Positions 1-8,525 of a stretch of 64,000 nt of DNA are shown piece by piece. Under the pieces are notes generated by a model that had not been told where the DNA came from, did no database searches, and worked only from the letters and a program-made list of their open reading frames with translations. Made by a program: the position numbers and the translations under genes. How positions within the stretch are numbered: position 1 is the first letter of the stretch; each line of letters starts with the position of its first letter. This DNA is from Schlesneria sp. DSM 10557 (GTDB lineage Bacteria > Planctomycetota > Planctomycetia > Planctomycetales > Planctomycetaceae): NCBI RefSeq assembly GCF_041860085.1, contig NZ_CP124747.1, forward strand, positions 3,410,001 to 3,474,000. Reading direction: 5' to 3'.

Positions 1-489
1 CGCCCAGTTCCCGCTCGCACAGGCAGCAGAGATTGTTAACTGAGGACCATTCAAATTCAGCAGTTGATGGATCTTCGTCGTGACGCCGGCAGGTTCTTCC
101 ATCGGATCGAAAGCGCGACGGCCCCCGCGGCGGTAATCCATCTCCCAGCTCTGCATCCACTCGGCACCCATTCCCAGGACCAGTCCGATCCGCAGATGTT
201 CGGGGCGTTTGTCCCAGCCCGCGTCTCGCAAGGCCGATTCGACACACCAGATGCCGCACTGTTCGATCCGCAGTCGCGAACGAAAATCGGCCTCGTCATA
301 CCCTTCCGGACAAGGGATTTCGCCAATCAGACTGGCAATCTGACTCGGATGATCCGTCACCTCAAATGCCGAGACACGCTCGATCCCCGATCGACCTGCC
401 AGGAGACTCGATGCGAACTGTTCGTATCCGTGACCGATCGAGGAGGTCAATCCGACGCCCGTAATACAAACCGAATCTCGCTGATCCAT
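1..489 (-). CDS. beta-ketoacyl-ACP synthase (FabF/KAS II-like), 3' part outside window
   Basis: The ATG at 489 on the minus strand opens a frame that runs off the left edge (163 codons visible). It begins MDQRDSVCITGVGLTSSIG, the typical N-terminus of FabF-type condensing enzymes, and the last visible residues ISAACASGNWA carry the nucleophilic cysteine (about residue 157) in the right place for a KAS II enzyme. The His-His pair of the active site would lie outside the window. The family condenses malonyl-ACP with an acyl-ACP in the cytoplasm. It follows the KS-like gene at 647-1513 on the same strand after 157 nt, so it may be the active partner of a two-subunit condensing enzyme. The presence of the cysteine says catalytically competent; chain length and pathway cannot be told. 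Confidence 0.88.
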   Translation of the reverse strand, partial: MDQRDSVCITGVGLTSSIGHGYEQFASSLLAGRSGIERVSAFEVTDHPSQIASLIGEIPCPEGYDEADFRSRLRIEQCGIWCVESALRDAGWDKRPEHLRIGLVLGMGAEWMQSWEMDYRRGGRRAFDPMEEPAGVTTKIHQLLNLNGPQLTISAACASGNWA

Positions 490-646
490 CTCTGTCTCAC
501 TTTCTCAAATCATGTTGATTCTGTGTCGGCCGCCCCGGTGCCCCTGCCGGATAACGGACCGAGGTGCGAAATGTTTGTCGCTTACTCCCGACCACTCATG
601 ACTCACCCTGAAATTGCCAGATCTTCTGCGGTTTCCAACCCCTCGA

Positions 647-1513
647 TCAGGCGGCCCGTTTCTGACCTGGTGCCGCGGGATTGACCAGCGGAATCGTCCT
701 AGTGACTGCTGGCGACCAGTCCATTTCCAGACGCAGACCGCCGCCGAGATTCGTAGTCATCGTCTGTCCCTTCATCCCGCTGGCGAAGAAGTTCTCGAAC
801 TGACTAAACGCCGTCTCCTGCGCTGGCACAGTCAGCGGGACGACATTCTGCGAGTCGTAAACAATTTTCAGTTTGCCGGCGCCCGGCTGCGAGAATGCAG
901 GCTGGAGTGCCAGGGCCAGTGCTGTGCAGGAGGGATTGTTCAGCGACACACCTTCGAGGTCGATCCGTTCGTCCGGATCCCACCCCGAGAAAATGAGCCA
1001 GATTCCCGGAAGTTGATGCTGATCCAGCAGTGACGTGGCCGTCAGCCAGGCATCCGGTTCGCCGTCCAGTCCGCCGCCAACGCCGACACAGGGTCCGTGG
1101 CAACCCAAGGCAAGCCCCACCATGCTGGCGGGCGAGTGCAGCGAACGATTCGGAACGACTTGCACCGAGACATTCCACGGCCCATCGACGGCATACTTGT
1201 TCAAGGCCTGCGCGAACGCGGTCCGCCCCAGATAGCGGGATGACGTCACGACGCCCCAGTCCTGGAACGATTCGGGGGGAGTCTCAAAGTTGCTCATCGC
1301 ATCCCTGACTGCCACCAGGGAGGTCAGAGTCTGCTCGTCAGAGTGTCTGAGGACGCTGTTTCCCAGATCACCGGGGAGGCTGCTGGACTGTTTTCTCAGG
1401 GCGTTCACCGCGTCGTTCTGCAATCGCGCTGTCGCGTACGAGGCAACGACACATTCAAGGGAACTGTTGTTGTTGGCACTCGGCTCTCGTTGAGTACTGG
1501 CGATTGATGACAC
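647..1513 (-). CDS. beta-ketoacyl synthase-like protein lacking the active-site cysteine (chain-length-factor-like)
   Basis: This 288-residue protein probably starts at GTG 1513, preceded by a GAGGGG Shine-Dalgarno. Residues about 120-160 (PNRSLHSPASMVGLALGCHG followed by GVGGGLDGEPDAWL) resemble the part of a KS N-terminal domain that normally holds the nucleophile elbow, but glycines stand where the catalytic cysteine should be. At 288 residues it is also shorter than a full KS (about 410). It sits directly upstream of a KS with an intact cysteine, which recalls the KS/chain-length-factor pairs of type II polyketide synthases. Assignment to the thiolase fold is by motif only. A structural or regulatory subunit is the inference; an independent role cannot be excluded. 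Confidence 0.62.
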   Translation of the reverse strand: MSSIASTQREPSANNNSSLECVVASYATARLQNDAVNALRKQSSSLPGDLGNSVLRHSDEQTLTSLVAVRDAMSNFETPPESFQDWGVVTSSRYLGRTAFAQALNKYAVDGPWNVSVQVVPNRSLHSPASMVGLALGCHGPCVGVGGGLDGEPDAWLTATSLLDQHQLPGIWLIFSGWDPDERIDLEGVSLNNPSCTALALALQPAFSQPGAGKLKIVYDSQNVVPLTVPAQETAFSQFENFFASGMKGQTMTTNLGGGLRLEMDWSPAVTRTIPLVNPAAPGQKRAA

Positions 1514-1630
1514 AGGTGCCCCTCTATAAACACGATAAAAGTTTGAGCGGGATGAAATTCGAAGTGGCCCGGACGAATGAAAAAACAGGTTTCCGTCGGC
1601 CGGACAGGAAATTGCGTTACGGGAGGACTC

Positions 1631-2353
1631 TTATTCTTTAGACACGCGAATCTGTTTCAGCCGCAGTTCCATGTGGTGCCCCTGTTCGATCGACTTCTGA
1701 CAGACAAGTCGCTCTTGCTCGTCAAACCACAGTTGCGCAGGCGACGGCCCGTCGATCTTGAAGTGACGGCAGTTGAGCGACCGGCCCGCACACGTAATGT
1801 TTTCAGTGCCGACATATTCGAGCGTCGCCGCCTGAGCGCGACCGTTATCCACGTCAACAATTGTCAGCGTGCTGTCGCGAACGTCCTGAGGTGGCAACCT
1901 CCAGTACGCTGTGGTCATCAGACACTGTGAAGGGCAGGAAATGGGTTTTCCATTGAAAGCGATTTCCTGATGACAGCCGTCGGTTTTGAGAGTGAATGAG
2001 CGTTTCTTGCCACCATCTTCACACCGCACACTGGCCGTTTCGACGCGTCCTTCCCGCCAGACTTCTTTCCCCTCAAGCTTGAAGGTGTAGGCGTAGACAA
2101 TGACGTCGATCTTGACGTCGGTCTGAAACGAAACTTGCTGAGTATCGCCGACGGACTTGATCGTCAGCAGATGGGTACCGACCGGCTTGTGATCGACGCG
2201 AACTTCAAATTCACGGACTTCGCCGGGTTCAGGCTTGCTCCGGGAGATCGTCGCAGAAACAGGAGTGATCTCACCAGCGAATGCCCCGGTCTCGACCGCC
2301 ACCCCACAGACACACAAGACGACAATTGACCAATAAAAGTTTGACTGTCGCAT
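1631..2353 (-). CDS. exported protein, DUF6134-like
   Basis: The 240-residue product starts at ATG 2353 with a GGGAGG Shine-Dalgarno. It opens with a signal peptide (charged MRQSN, a hydrophobic stretch to about residue 22, then GAFAGE). The mature part is beta-rich, with a segment VYAYTFKLEGKEVWREGR that resembles DUF6134 and the DUF3108 group of periplasmic beta-barrel or lipid-binding-like proteins, and it holds six cysteines after the signal. It is the first gene of a possible minus-strand unit with the KS-like and KS genes. Its function is unknown. An envelope role linked to the acyl product of the locus is only a guess from position. Confidence 0.72.
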   Translation of the reverse strand: MRQSNFYWSIVVLCVCGVAVETGAFAGEITPVSATISRSKPEPGEVREFEVRVDHKPVGTHLLTIKSVGDTQQVSFQTDVKIDVIVYAYTFKLEGKEVWREGRVETASVRCEDGGKKRSFTLKTDGCHQEIAFNGKPISCPSQCLMTTAYWRLPPQDVRDSTLTIVDVDNGRAQAATLEYVGTENITCAGRSLNCRHFKIDGPSPAQLWFDEQERLVCQKSIEQGHHMELRLKQIRVSKE

Positions 2354-2449
2354 AGCTCCCTCCCTGGAGCATCGTCAACGTTGAACCGAAGCCTCAAGCT
2401 CCGATCGTTCAATTCACCGCTGTATTCTTCCACTGAGCGGCCCATCATC

Positions 2450-2466
2450 CTGATAGTCCTTATCAG
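2450..2466. promoter_or_regulatory. dyad in the divergent DUF6134-like/ACP intergenic region
   Basis: A 6-bp inverted repeat CTGATA-GTCCT-TATCAG lies in the 362-nt gap (2354-2715) between the minus-strand KS operon and the plus-strand ACP gene. It could be an operator for divergent control. A short dyad arises easily by chance, so this is weak. I see no other gene or RNA in this gap. Confidence 0.25.
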
Positions 2467-2715
2467 TCATACAAGCGGGGTCCGCAGTCTAGCGACTTCT
2501 GGTTTTGCCACTAGATCTTTTACGAGGAAAAAATGACCTCTTCAGGGAATTTTCCGAAAAATCGGTATTGTAGCGTCTTGCAAAAGTTGTTTTGATCTCT
2601 CGGCATCCGACACTTTGGGCTGCTCCATTACGGCGTTCGTCAGTTTGTCGGATCAATGGATCGTCGCTTGAACCAGCTCCGCTTGCGACGCGATCAGGTG
2701 AGCTTCCCATCATGG

Positions 2716-3033
2716 ATGACTTCGGGAGATATCGTGGTTACACGCGACCAAATTCGTGAGACGCTGTTAGAGTTGTTTGAGGCTGAAACCGGCGAACCAC
2801 TCGATGCGTTGTCGGATGACCAGCATCTCGCCGAACAACTCGGGCTCGATTCCGTCGACATGGTCAGCCTGATCATGCAACTGGAACGACACTTCAAGAT
2901 CCGGCTGACACACGAAGAACTGGCAGACGCCGTCTACGTCGGTCAACTGCTGGACATCGTTCTTGAGAAAGCCAATGCACCGAAGGAAGCCACCGGCTCG
3001 GACTCGGGCGAACCTCAAAGAATGGCTGCGTAA
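2716..3033 (+). CDS. acyl carrier protein
   Basis: The 105-residue product carries the phosphopantetheine attachment motif QLGLDSVDMVSL, in which the serine of DSVD receives the prosthetic group, surrounded by the usual four-helix ACP pattern. The C-terminus is somewhat extended (KANAPKEATGSDSGEPQRMAA). The start is uncertain: ATG 2716 has AGGTGAG 13 nt upstream, GTG 2734 has GGGAG at good spacing, and an in-frame ATG at 2656 would add 20 residues. It lies 26 nt ahead of the methyltransferase gene and divergent from the two KS genes, which suggests a dedicated ACP that carries the growing acyl chain of this locus rather than the housekeeping AcpP. Confidence 0.85.
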   Translation: MTSGDIVVTRDQIRETLLELFEAETGEPLDALSDDQHLAEQLGLDSVDMVSLIMQLERHFKIRLTHEELADAVYVGQLLDIVLEKANAPKEATGSDSGEPQRMAA

Positions 3034-3059
3034 CTCACTGACCGATCGCAAGGAAGAAC

Positions 3060-3956
3060 ATGTCGGCAACAGTCACACCGCGTGGTGCTTCTCCGGAAGC
3101 CATTCGAAGTCATTACGATGTTGCCAACGAGTTCTACGAGCTCTGGCTGGACCCCACCCTTTGCTATTCATGTGCCCTCTGGGAAGGTGACGAACCCGAT
3201 TCTGCACTGGAAACAGCTCAGTTAAGAAAGCTGGACTTCCATGCAAATCAGATTCGAGCAAAAGGTGCAGCCCGGGTTCTCGATGTCGGTTGCGGATGGG
3301 GATCGCTTGTGCGACGCCTGGTCGAAACGCACGGCGTCCAGCATGCCACGGGTCTGACACTGAGCGATGCACAGGCCGCCTGGAGTGCCCAGCGGCCTGA
3401 CCCGCGAGTCGACATCCGGATCGAAAGCTGGGTGGATCACCAGCCCGACTCCCCTTATGACGGGATCGTCTCCGTCGGTGCCTTCGAGCACTTTGCGAAA
3501 GCTGACTGGGACGACGATCAGCGAATCGCCGCCTATCGCGCCTTCTTCCAACGTTGCCACAAATGGCTGAAACCGGGTGGACGGCTTTCACTGCAGACGA
3601 TTTCCTATGGAAACGTCGATGTGGCAAACGTCAAAGAACAGCCTGACACCAAGTTCTTCTTCGACGTCATCTTCCCCGAGTCGGTCTTGCCCACGGTCTC
3701 GGACATCATCACCGCCAGTAACGGTCTGTTCGAAGTGGAAATCCTTCGTAACGACCGCGAACACTACGGTCGCACCTGTCAGATCTGGTACCGCACGCTC
3801 GTCGCCCGCAAGGCCGAAGCACTCAAGATCGTCGACCAGGAAACATACAACCGGTTCGTGCGGTACCTGAAACTCAGTGCCTTCGTCTTCAACGCCAGCT
3901 ACACCGGCCTGCTGCGAATCGGTTTTCGCAAGTGGGATGAATCACGCATGGGCTGA
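3060..3956 (+). CDS. cyclopropane-fatty-acyl-phospholipid synthase family SAM methyltransferase
   Basis: This 298-residue protein begins with the family signature IRSHYDVANEFYELWLDP, followed by CYSCALWEG, which in cyclopropane and mycolic-acid methyltransferases lines the lipid site. The SAM-binding glycine loop is VLDVGCGWGSLVRRL (about residues 79-93). The length fits single-domain CMAS enzymes rather than the longer E. coli Cfa (382). The family transfers a methyl or methylene group from SAM to an acyl double bond or to another acyl or aromatic carbon. Being 26 nt downstream of an ACP gene, it may act on an ACP-bound or newly released product. The substrate is unknown. Confidence 0.82.
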   Translation: MSATVTPRGASPEAIRSHYDVANEFYELWLDPTLCYSCALWEGDEPDSALETAQLRKLDFHANQIRAKGAARVLDVGCGWGSLVRRLVETHGVQHATGLTLSDAQAAWSAQRPDPRVDIRIESWVDHQPDSPYDGIVSVGAFEHFAKADWDDDQRIAAYRAFFQRCHKWLKPGGRLSLQTISYGNVDVANVKEQPDTKFFFDVIFPESVLPTVSDIITASNGLFEVEILRNDREHYGRTCQIWYRTLVARKAEALKIVDQETYNRFVRYLKLSAFVFNASYTGLLRIGFRKWDESRMG

Positions 3957-4149
3957 CGCCCGACTGGACCTGAGCAGGGCATGAGCGGTGAGACACGTGA
4001 TCACCTCGCACGCATTCCGATCACGGCCTTAGCAAACGGCAAGTCCAATGCCTTGCCGCGTGCTCATTAAGGCTGGTGAATATCGGGACTGACGATCACC
4101 ATCGCGCCGCAGCCCATCAATGACCCTCCATCGGCCCTCTTCGCGCTGG

Positions 4150-4596
4150 CTATGTTGACTCTGTTCTGGACAGCGTGGTTTCCGGCAGTCCTTCTTTCGC
4201 AGACCATCGCTGCAGGATGAGGATCAGCACGCCAAGACCGGCACAGCAAGGTCCCTCCAGCACCGTCCACCACACAGGCATCCCTTCGGCCCAGTCGATC
4301 CCCACGACGATGCCCCCTTGCACAATCACCAGCCAGGCGATCAAGGCGATGATGCGCGAATAGGCCTGAACGTCCGCGGCCAGATACCACAGCAGCAGCC
4401 CATAACCGACATACCATAACGATGTCGATCGGGCGAGGTAGCCCGCAATGGAGTCGCTGGGAAAGTCTCCCATTCCCAGCGACTGATGACTGGCGTTAAT
4501 CCAGCTTCGCGGCGCGACAACCGCGAAAAACGCGAACAGGTCGAGCACGCCGATGGCTCGCAGCGTTGCAACCAGGTATCGACTTCGATTCGCCAA
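4150..4596 (-). CDS. four-helix integral membrane protein, function unknown
   Basis: The 148-residue frame starts at TTG 4596 with GGGA 8 nt upstream. Four hydrophobic segments are visible: ATLRAIGVLDLFAFFAVVAP, TSLWYVGYGLLLWYLAA, IIALIAWLVIVQGGIVVGI and VLEGPCCAGLGVLILILQRW. It looks like a small planctomycete membrane protein of a kind often annotated as hypothetical. It lies 76 nt downstream of argS on the same strand and may be read through from it. No catalytic motif is evident. Confidence 0.65.
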   Translation of the reverse strand: MANRSRYLVATLRAIGVLDLFAFFAVVAPRSWINASHQSLGMGDFPSDSIAGYLARSTSLWYVGYGLLLWYLAADVQAYSRIIALIAWLVIVQGGIVVGIDWAEGMPVWWTVLEGPCCAGLGVLILILQRWSAKEGLPETTLSRTEST

Positions 4597-4672
4597 ATGC
4601 AGAATCCCATTCGAAATTCAGTTTGCTTCCGAGTCACGGGCAACGGACCGACCTGCAGCGCTGCCAGACCTG

Positions 4673-6622
4673 TTACATCTGATCCGCCACACCAATCCCC
4701 AACAGGTCAAGTCCCTGCTTGAGAACTCGGGCCGTCGCGTCGCACAAGAGAAGCCGACTGGTTCGCAGTTCGGCCGGCTCGGCACTCAGCACGGGACACT
4801 CGTTATAGAACGACGCGAAACAGTTTGCCGTGTCGTACAGGTACTGTGTCAGCAGGTTCGGACGGTAATCGACCGCCACATCGGCCACCGCGTTGGCAAA
4901 GCGATTGAGCTGCAGAGCGAGCGCCCGTTCTGCGGCCGTCCCCAGAATGACCGGGTGTCCCCCCTGCCGTAAGGCCGAGACATCCACTTCACCCTTCCGC
5001 AGAATCCCGCAGACGCGTGCGTAGGCGTACTGGTTATACGTGGCAGTATCCCCCGTGGTGGCCAGCATCTTCTCCCAACTGAAGACGTAGTCACTGTCAC
5101 GGTTGTGATGCAGGTCGACGTAAATGATCGCTCCCATCCCGACGAGCACCGCGACATTCGCCCGTTCTGCCTCAGACAGGTGTGAACTGTTCTCATCGAC
5201 GATCTTGCGAGCGTTCTGGATCGCTTCGTCCAGGAGACTTTCCAGTCCAATCGTATCGCCTGAACGAGTTTTGTACGGACGGCGGTCTTCACCCAGCACG
5301 GTACCAAAGCTGACATGCCGGAACTCGGTCTTGTCGTAGCCCATCTTCTTCGCGGTCGCGAATAGCAGTTGGAAATGCTCGCTCTGGCGAGAATCGACGA
5401 CGTACAGGCAGGCATCGGCGGCCAGGGTATCGACGCGGTAGCGGATCGTTGCCAGATCGCTGGTCGCGTAAGTAAACGCACCATCCGCCTTTTGAACGAT
5501 GAACGGAGCCTCATTGCCGTCGACAAAGACGCATGTTGCCCCCTCGCTAACCACGGCAAGATTGGCTCGCTTCAGCTCCTCAACAATCCCCGCGAGCATC
5601 GGGTTGTACCAGCTTTCCCCCAGTGCCATATCAAAGGTGATACCAAACCGCTGATACATCACTTCCAGGGCGGCCATGCACTTGGGGACGAATTCGTCCC
5701 AGAGCTGTTTATTCTCGAGATCGCCTGCATGCAGCTTGGCGGTTTCCCGCCGGGCCAGTTCGCCAATCTTCTGATGGGCCTCTGCGAGAGATTTCAGACG
5801 CTCATCCTTCGCCACAGCGCTTATCTTCTTTTCGGTCGAAGCGATCTCGGCTTTGAGATCATTCAACTCCTGCTCGGCTCTCTTGGCGTACCGGGCCGCA
5901 TCTTTGTCTGCAGGATTGGCCGCAGCAGCCTGACGAGTCGTCGTAACAGCGGCTTCTTTCACGGGCACGTCCGCGACCAGTTTCGGCAGATTCGCCACCA
6001 TTTCGTGGTAGTCGGAGAGCTGATTGACCAGACGGTAGAGCCGGGCCAGTTCCGGCACGGCATCACGCTGGTAGGCGGCATCGTCGCGGAAGTTCTTGTA
6101 CCCGTAAATAATCATCCCGAACTGGGTCCCCCAGTCCCCGACGTGGTTGTCTGAGAGGACGCGGTGCCCCAGGAATCGCAACACTCGGCAGAGAGCATTC
6201 CCGATCACCGTGCTTCGCAGGTGGCCGACATGCATGGGCTTCGCGACGTTGGGAGACGAGTAATCAACGATTATCGTACGCGGGCTCGTCGTCGCTGCCA
6301 CACCCAGCCGATCGTCGCTGGCCAGTCTGGCCGTCTCTTCCGCCAGCCGTTCGGTCTTCAGACGGAAGTTGATGAATCCGGGACCGGCGATCTCGGGAGG
6401 CTCGCAAAGATCCAGTACGTCCAGTTTTTCGACTAAAGCCGCAGCGACATCGCGAGGAGGCCGCTTCAGTTGCTTCGCCAGGGGCATCGCGCAATTTGCC
6501 TGAAAGTCCCCAAACTTCACGTCCTGAGAAGGCTTCAGCATCTCGACATACGATTCGGGCGAATCGGTCAATGACGCCAGGGAAGCCCGCAGGCGAGACC
6601 GCAACTCTGACAGAAAATCCAT
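4673..6622 (-). CDS. argS: arginyl-tRNA synthetase
   Basis: The protein (649 residues from ATG 6622) is a class I synthetase that charges tRNA-Arg. Visible parts are the N-terminal tRNA D-loop domain (about 1-110), the HIGH-type motif HVGH (131-134) after SSPNVAKPM, the catalytic core with DNHVGDWGTQFGM, and the all-helical anticodon domain ending in VLKQGLDLLGI. An upstream in-frame start at 6652 would add ten residues but does not look like the family N-terminus. Between about residues 222 and 300 there is a long helical, Lys/Glu/Ala-rich insertion (from VKEAAVTTTRQ to KLHAGD) that makes this enzyme longer than the usual 550-590 residues; it looks like a coiled coil in the region that normally holds a short acidic linker. 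Confidence 0.97.
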   Translation of the reverse strand: MDFLSELRSRLRASLASLTDSPESYVEMLKPSQDVKFGDFQANCAMPLAKQLKRPPRDVAAALVEKLDVLDLCEPPEIAGPGFINFRLKTERLAEETARLASDDRLGVAATTSPRTIIVDYSSPNVAKPMHVGHLRSTVIGNALCRVLRFLGHRVLSDNHVGDWGTQFGMIIYGYKNFRDDAAYQRDAVPELARLYRLVNQLSDYHEMVANLPKLVADVPVKEAAVTTTRQAAAANPADKDAARYAKRAEQELNDLKAEIASTEKKISAVAKDERLKSLAEAHQKIGELARRETAKLHAGDLENKQLWDEFVPKCMAALEVMYQRFGITFDMALGESWYNPMLAGIVEELKRANLAVVSEGATCVFVDGNEAPFIVQKADGAFTYATSDLATIRYRVDTLAADACLYVVDSRQSEHFQLLFATAKKMGYDKTEFRHVSFGTVLGEDRRPYKTRSGDTIGLESLLDEAIQNARKIVDENSSHLSEAERANVAVLVGMGAIIYVDLHHNRDSDYVFSWEKMLATTGDTATYNQYAYARVCGILRKGEVDVSALRQGGHPVILGTAAERALALQLNRFANAVADVAVDYRPNLLTQYLYDTANCFASFYNECPVLSAEPAELRTSRLLLCDATARVLKQGLDLLGIGVADQM

Positions 6623-6878
6623 GAACAAAACCCATTCAAAGCCGGTGACCACATCCCATTGCCACAGAGCGCGCGTGGCTGAAGCGCCAAATTCTAGCGG
6701 CGATGATCGGCCGATACACCTGTCCGCCCTTCCGGAACAGGGGTCCGTGGACTGGAGCGAGTCCCGTCACAACCACCGGAACCTTTGTGGCTCCTGCGGG
6801 AATTGTCGAAAGGGGACTCTCTGCAGCGAGAACCAGCCACCGAGGCGCGGCTGATCGATTCATCGGTGCCCGATCTCA

Positions 6879-8192
6879 TCAGCACTCTTCGATCGCCGCA
6901 GCGATGGGTTCGCTGGCATCGACGGTCGCTTCCGCTGCTGCTCCGAGGCTGATCGTTTCCGCTAGTCCGGGCGTGACCTCCAGCGACCGGATTCGCCCCG
7001 CCAGCCAGAGACTGATCAACGTCGAGCCGGCGGCAATCCAGCCGACGAGACCAAACCGTTCCAGAAGTCCGTTTTCTGACTCCGAAATAATGATCCCACC
7101 GACGTAGGCCCCCATCCCGCTCGCAATGTGCTGCACGGAAGAGTTGGCACTGAGGAATCCACCACGGCGATGACGCTCGACGCTGCTGGTAATCATGGTC
7201 ATGGCGGCAATCATTCGCCCCACGTTACTCACCATGAGACTCCCAAACACGACGACCGCCACCGAAACAGCGACATGGGGAAGGTGCGTGATCGCCAGTA
7301 ACAGCAATGCAGAAATCGGACTGATTGTCCTGAAGACCGTCAGTGCTCCCCAGTGATCGGTCAGCTTGCCGATGGCCGACGCGGTGAACAGAGTCAGTCC
7401 ACCACCCACAACATAGATCAACGGAAGCTGTTGTTCCGTCAGCCCCACGTTGGAAACAAAGTAGGTGCTGACGTAGGGGAAGACAGTAAAGCTTCCCATC
7501 ATCAGAGCCACGGTCAACGCAAATGCATTCAGGTGACTGGCGAACGAAAACGTTTCGGTCAGCGACCGGAGCGGGTGGGCATGCACCTGATGGATATGCC
7601 CATCCAGTCGCGGCATCGCGAACGGTGCGAGAAACAGAATGGGAACCCCCGCGATGACCAGCGCAATGAACGGAACCTGCCAACCGTAGTTCGTGCCGAG
7701 AAACAGCCCCAGCGGCACACCGGCGACGGAGGCCAGCGCAAACCCGGTCATGAGTGACCCCGTCGCCCGGCCACGCCGTTCCTCAGGAACGACGTCACCG
7801 ATAATCGTCATCGCCATCCCTCCCAGCACGCCACCGAAGGCACCAGTGGCGATGCGCGCCGCGACAAGCGTGTGATAAGTCGGCGAAATGGCGCAAAGCA
7901 GGGTCCCCAGCAGGAACCCGGAATAGAGCACGAGAAACGTGGTCCGGCGGGGAAAGCGATCCACGATCGAAGAGGCGACGAGGCCCGACAGTCCCGCCGC
8001 AAAGGTATAGGACGAGACGATCAATCCGAATTCGGCCGGGCCGATCTGGAGAGTTCGCATCAACTGAGGCCCCAAGGGCATTACGATCATAAAATCGACG
8101 ATCGTGGTGAACTGGACAGCCGCCAGGATCAGGAGAATCAACCGCTCTCGGCGCACAGCAGCACGAGAATCCCCATCCGATATCCCAGCCAT
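6879..8192 (-). CDS. major facilitator superfamily transporter
   Basis: The start at ATG 8192 (437 residues) is favoured by GGGAGAGC just upstream; the frame is open further 5' but that part is not membrane-like. The sequence shows twelve hydrophobic segments and MFS hallmarks: SIVDRFPRRTTFL after helix 2 (the G/D-x-x-x-D-R-x-x-R-R loop) and the helix 4-6 region GAFGGVLGGMAMTIIGDVVPEERRGRATG, quoted here in part as PEERRGRATG. It resembles the DHA1/AraJ-type proton-driven exporters of the inner membrane. The substrate cannot be predicted. It stands 256 nt upstream of argS with no obvious link. Confidence 0.88.
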   Translation of the reverse strand: MAGISDGDSRAAVRRERLILLILAAVQFTTIVDFMIVMPLGPQLMRTLQIGPAEFGLIVSSYTFAAGLSGLVASSIVDRFPRRTTFLVLYSGFLLGTLLCAISPTYHTLVAARIATGAFGGVLGGMAMTIIGDVVPEERRGRATGSLMTGFALASVAGVPLGLFLGTNYGWQVPFIALVIAGVPILFLAPFAMPRLDGHIHQVHAHPLRSLTETFSFASHLNAFALTVALMMGSFTVFPYVSTYFVSNVGLTEQQLPLIYVVGGGLTLFTASAIGKLTDHWGALTVFRTISPISALLLLAITHLPHVAVSVAVVVFGSLMVSNVGRMIAAMTMITSSVERHRRGGFLSANSSVQHIASGMGAYVGGIIISESENGLLERFGLVGWIAAGSTLISLWLAGRIRSLEVTPGLAETISLGAAAEATVDASEPIAAAIEEC

Positions 8193-8525
8193 TTGCTCTC
8201 CCTCTTCCCGCTTCACGAAGATCCATCTACACAACCACGGCTCAGGTGACGGGACCCCGCTGGAGTGTAGAAGGTTCGGAAGTGTCCAGCATTGCGAAAC
8301 TCTTTCAACTTCGAAAGAAATTCCGAGGCCGGGAATGGGTGTCGAAAACTCACCCAAAGCTGTACACGACTCTGGTTTGGTATGCCCATCGAGGTGAAAA
8401 ATCAGGAAGGTGACAGTTGCACAGGAGCTGTTGGACGGACGAATCCATGAGGGCCGTTCTCATCACGGTCCTCTCCCGGCCGGGCTGCCCGATCGACCGG
8501 ACTCCATCGACAGCCGCCACTTCGT
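8193..8525. other. intergenic region without a recognised feature
   Basis: The 333 nt between the MFS gene and the PQQ-like gene hold no convincing gene, RNA or repeat. Short open frames here lack Shine-Dalgarno sites and similarity to anything I know. Confidence 0.5.

Noticed and set aside
5369..6154. A 261-codon open frame antisense to argS
   Set aside because: It is the mirror of the synthetase coding sequence; composition and lack of motifs mark it as a shadow.
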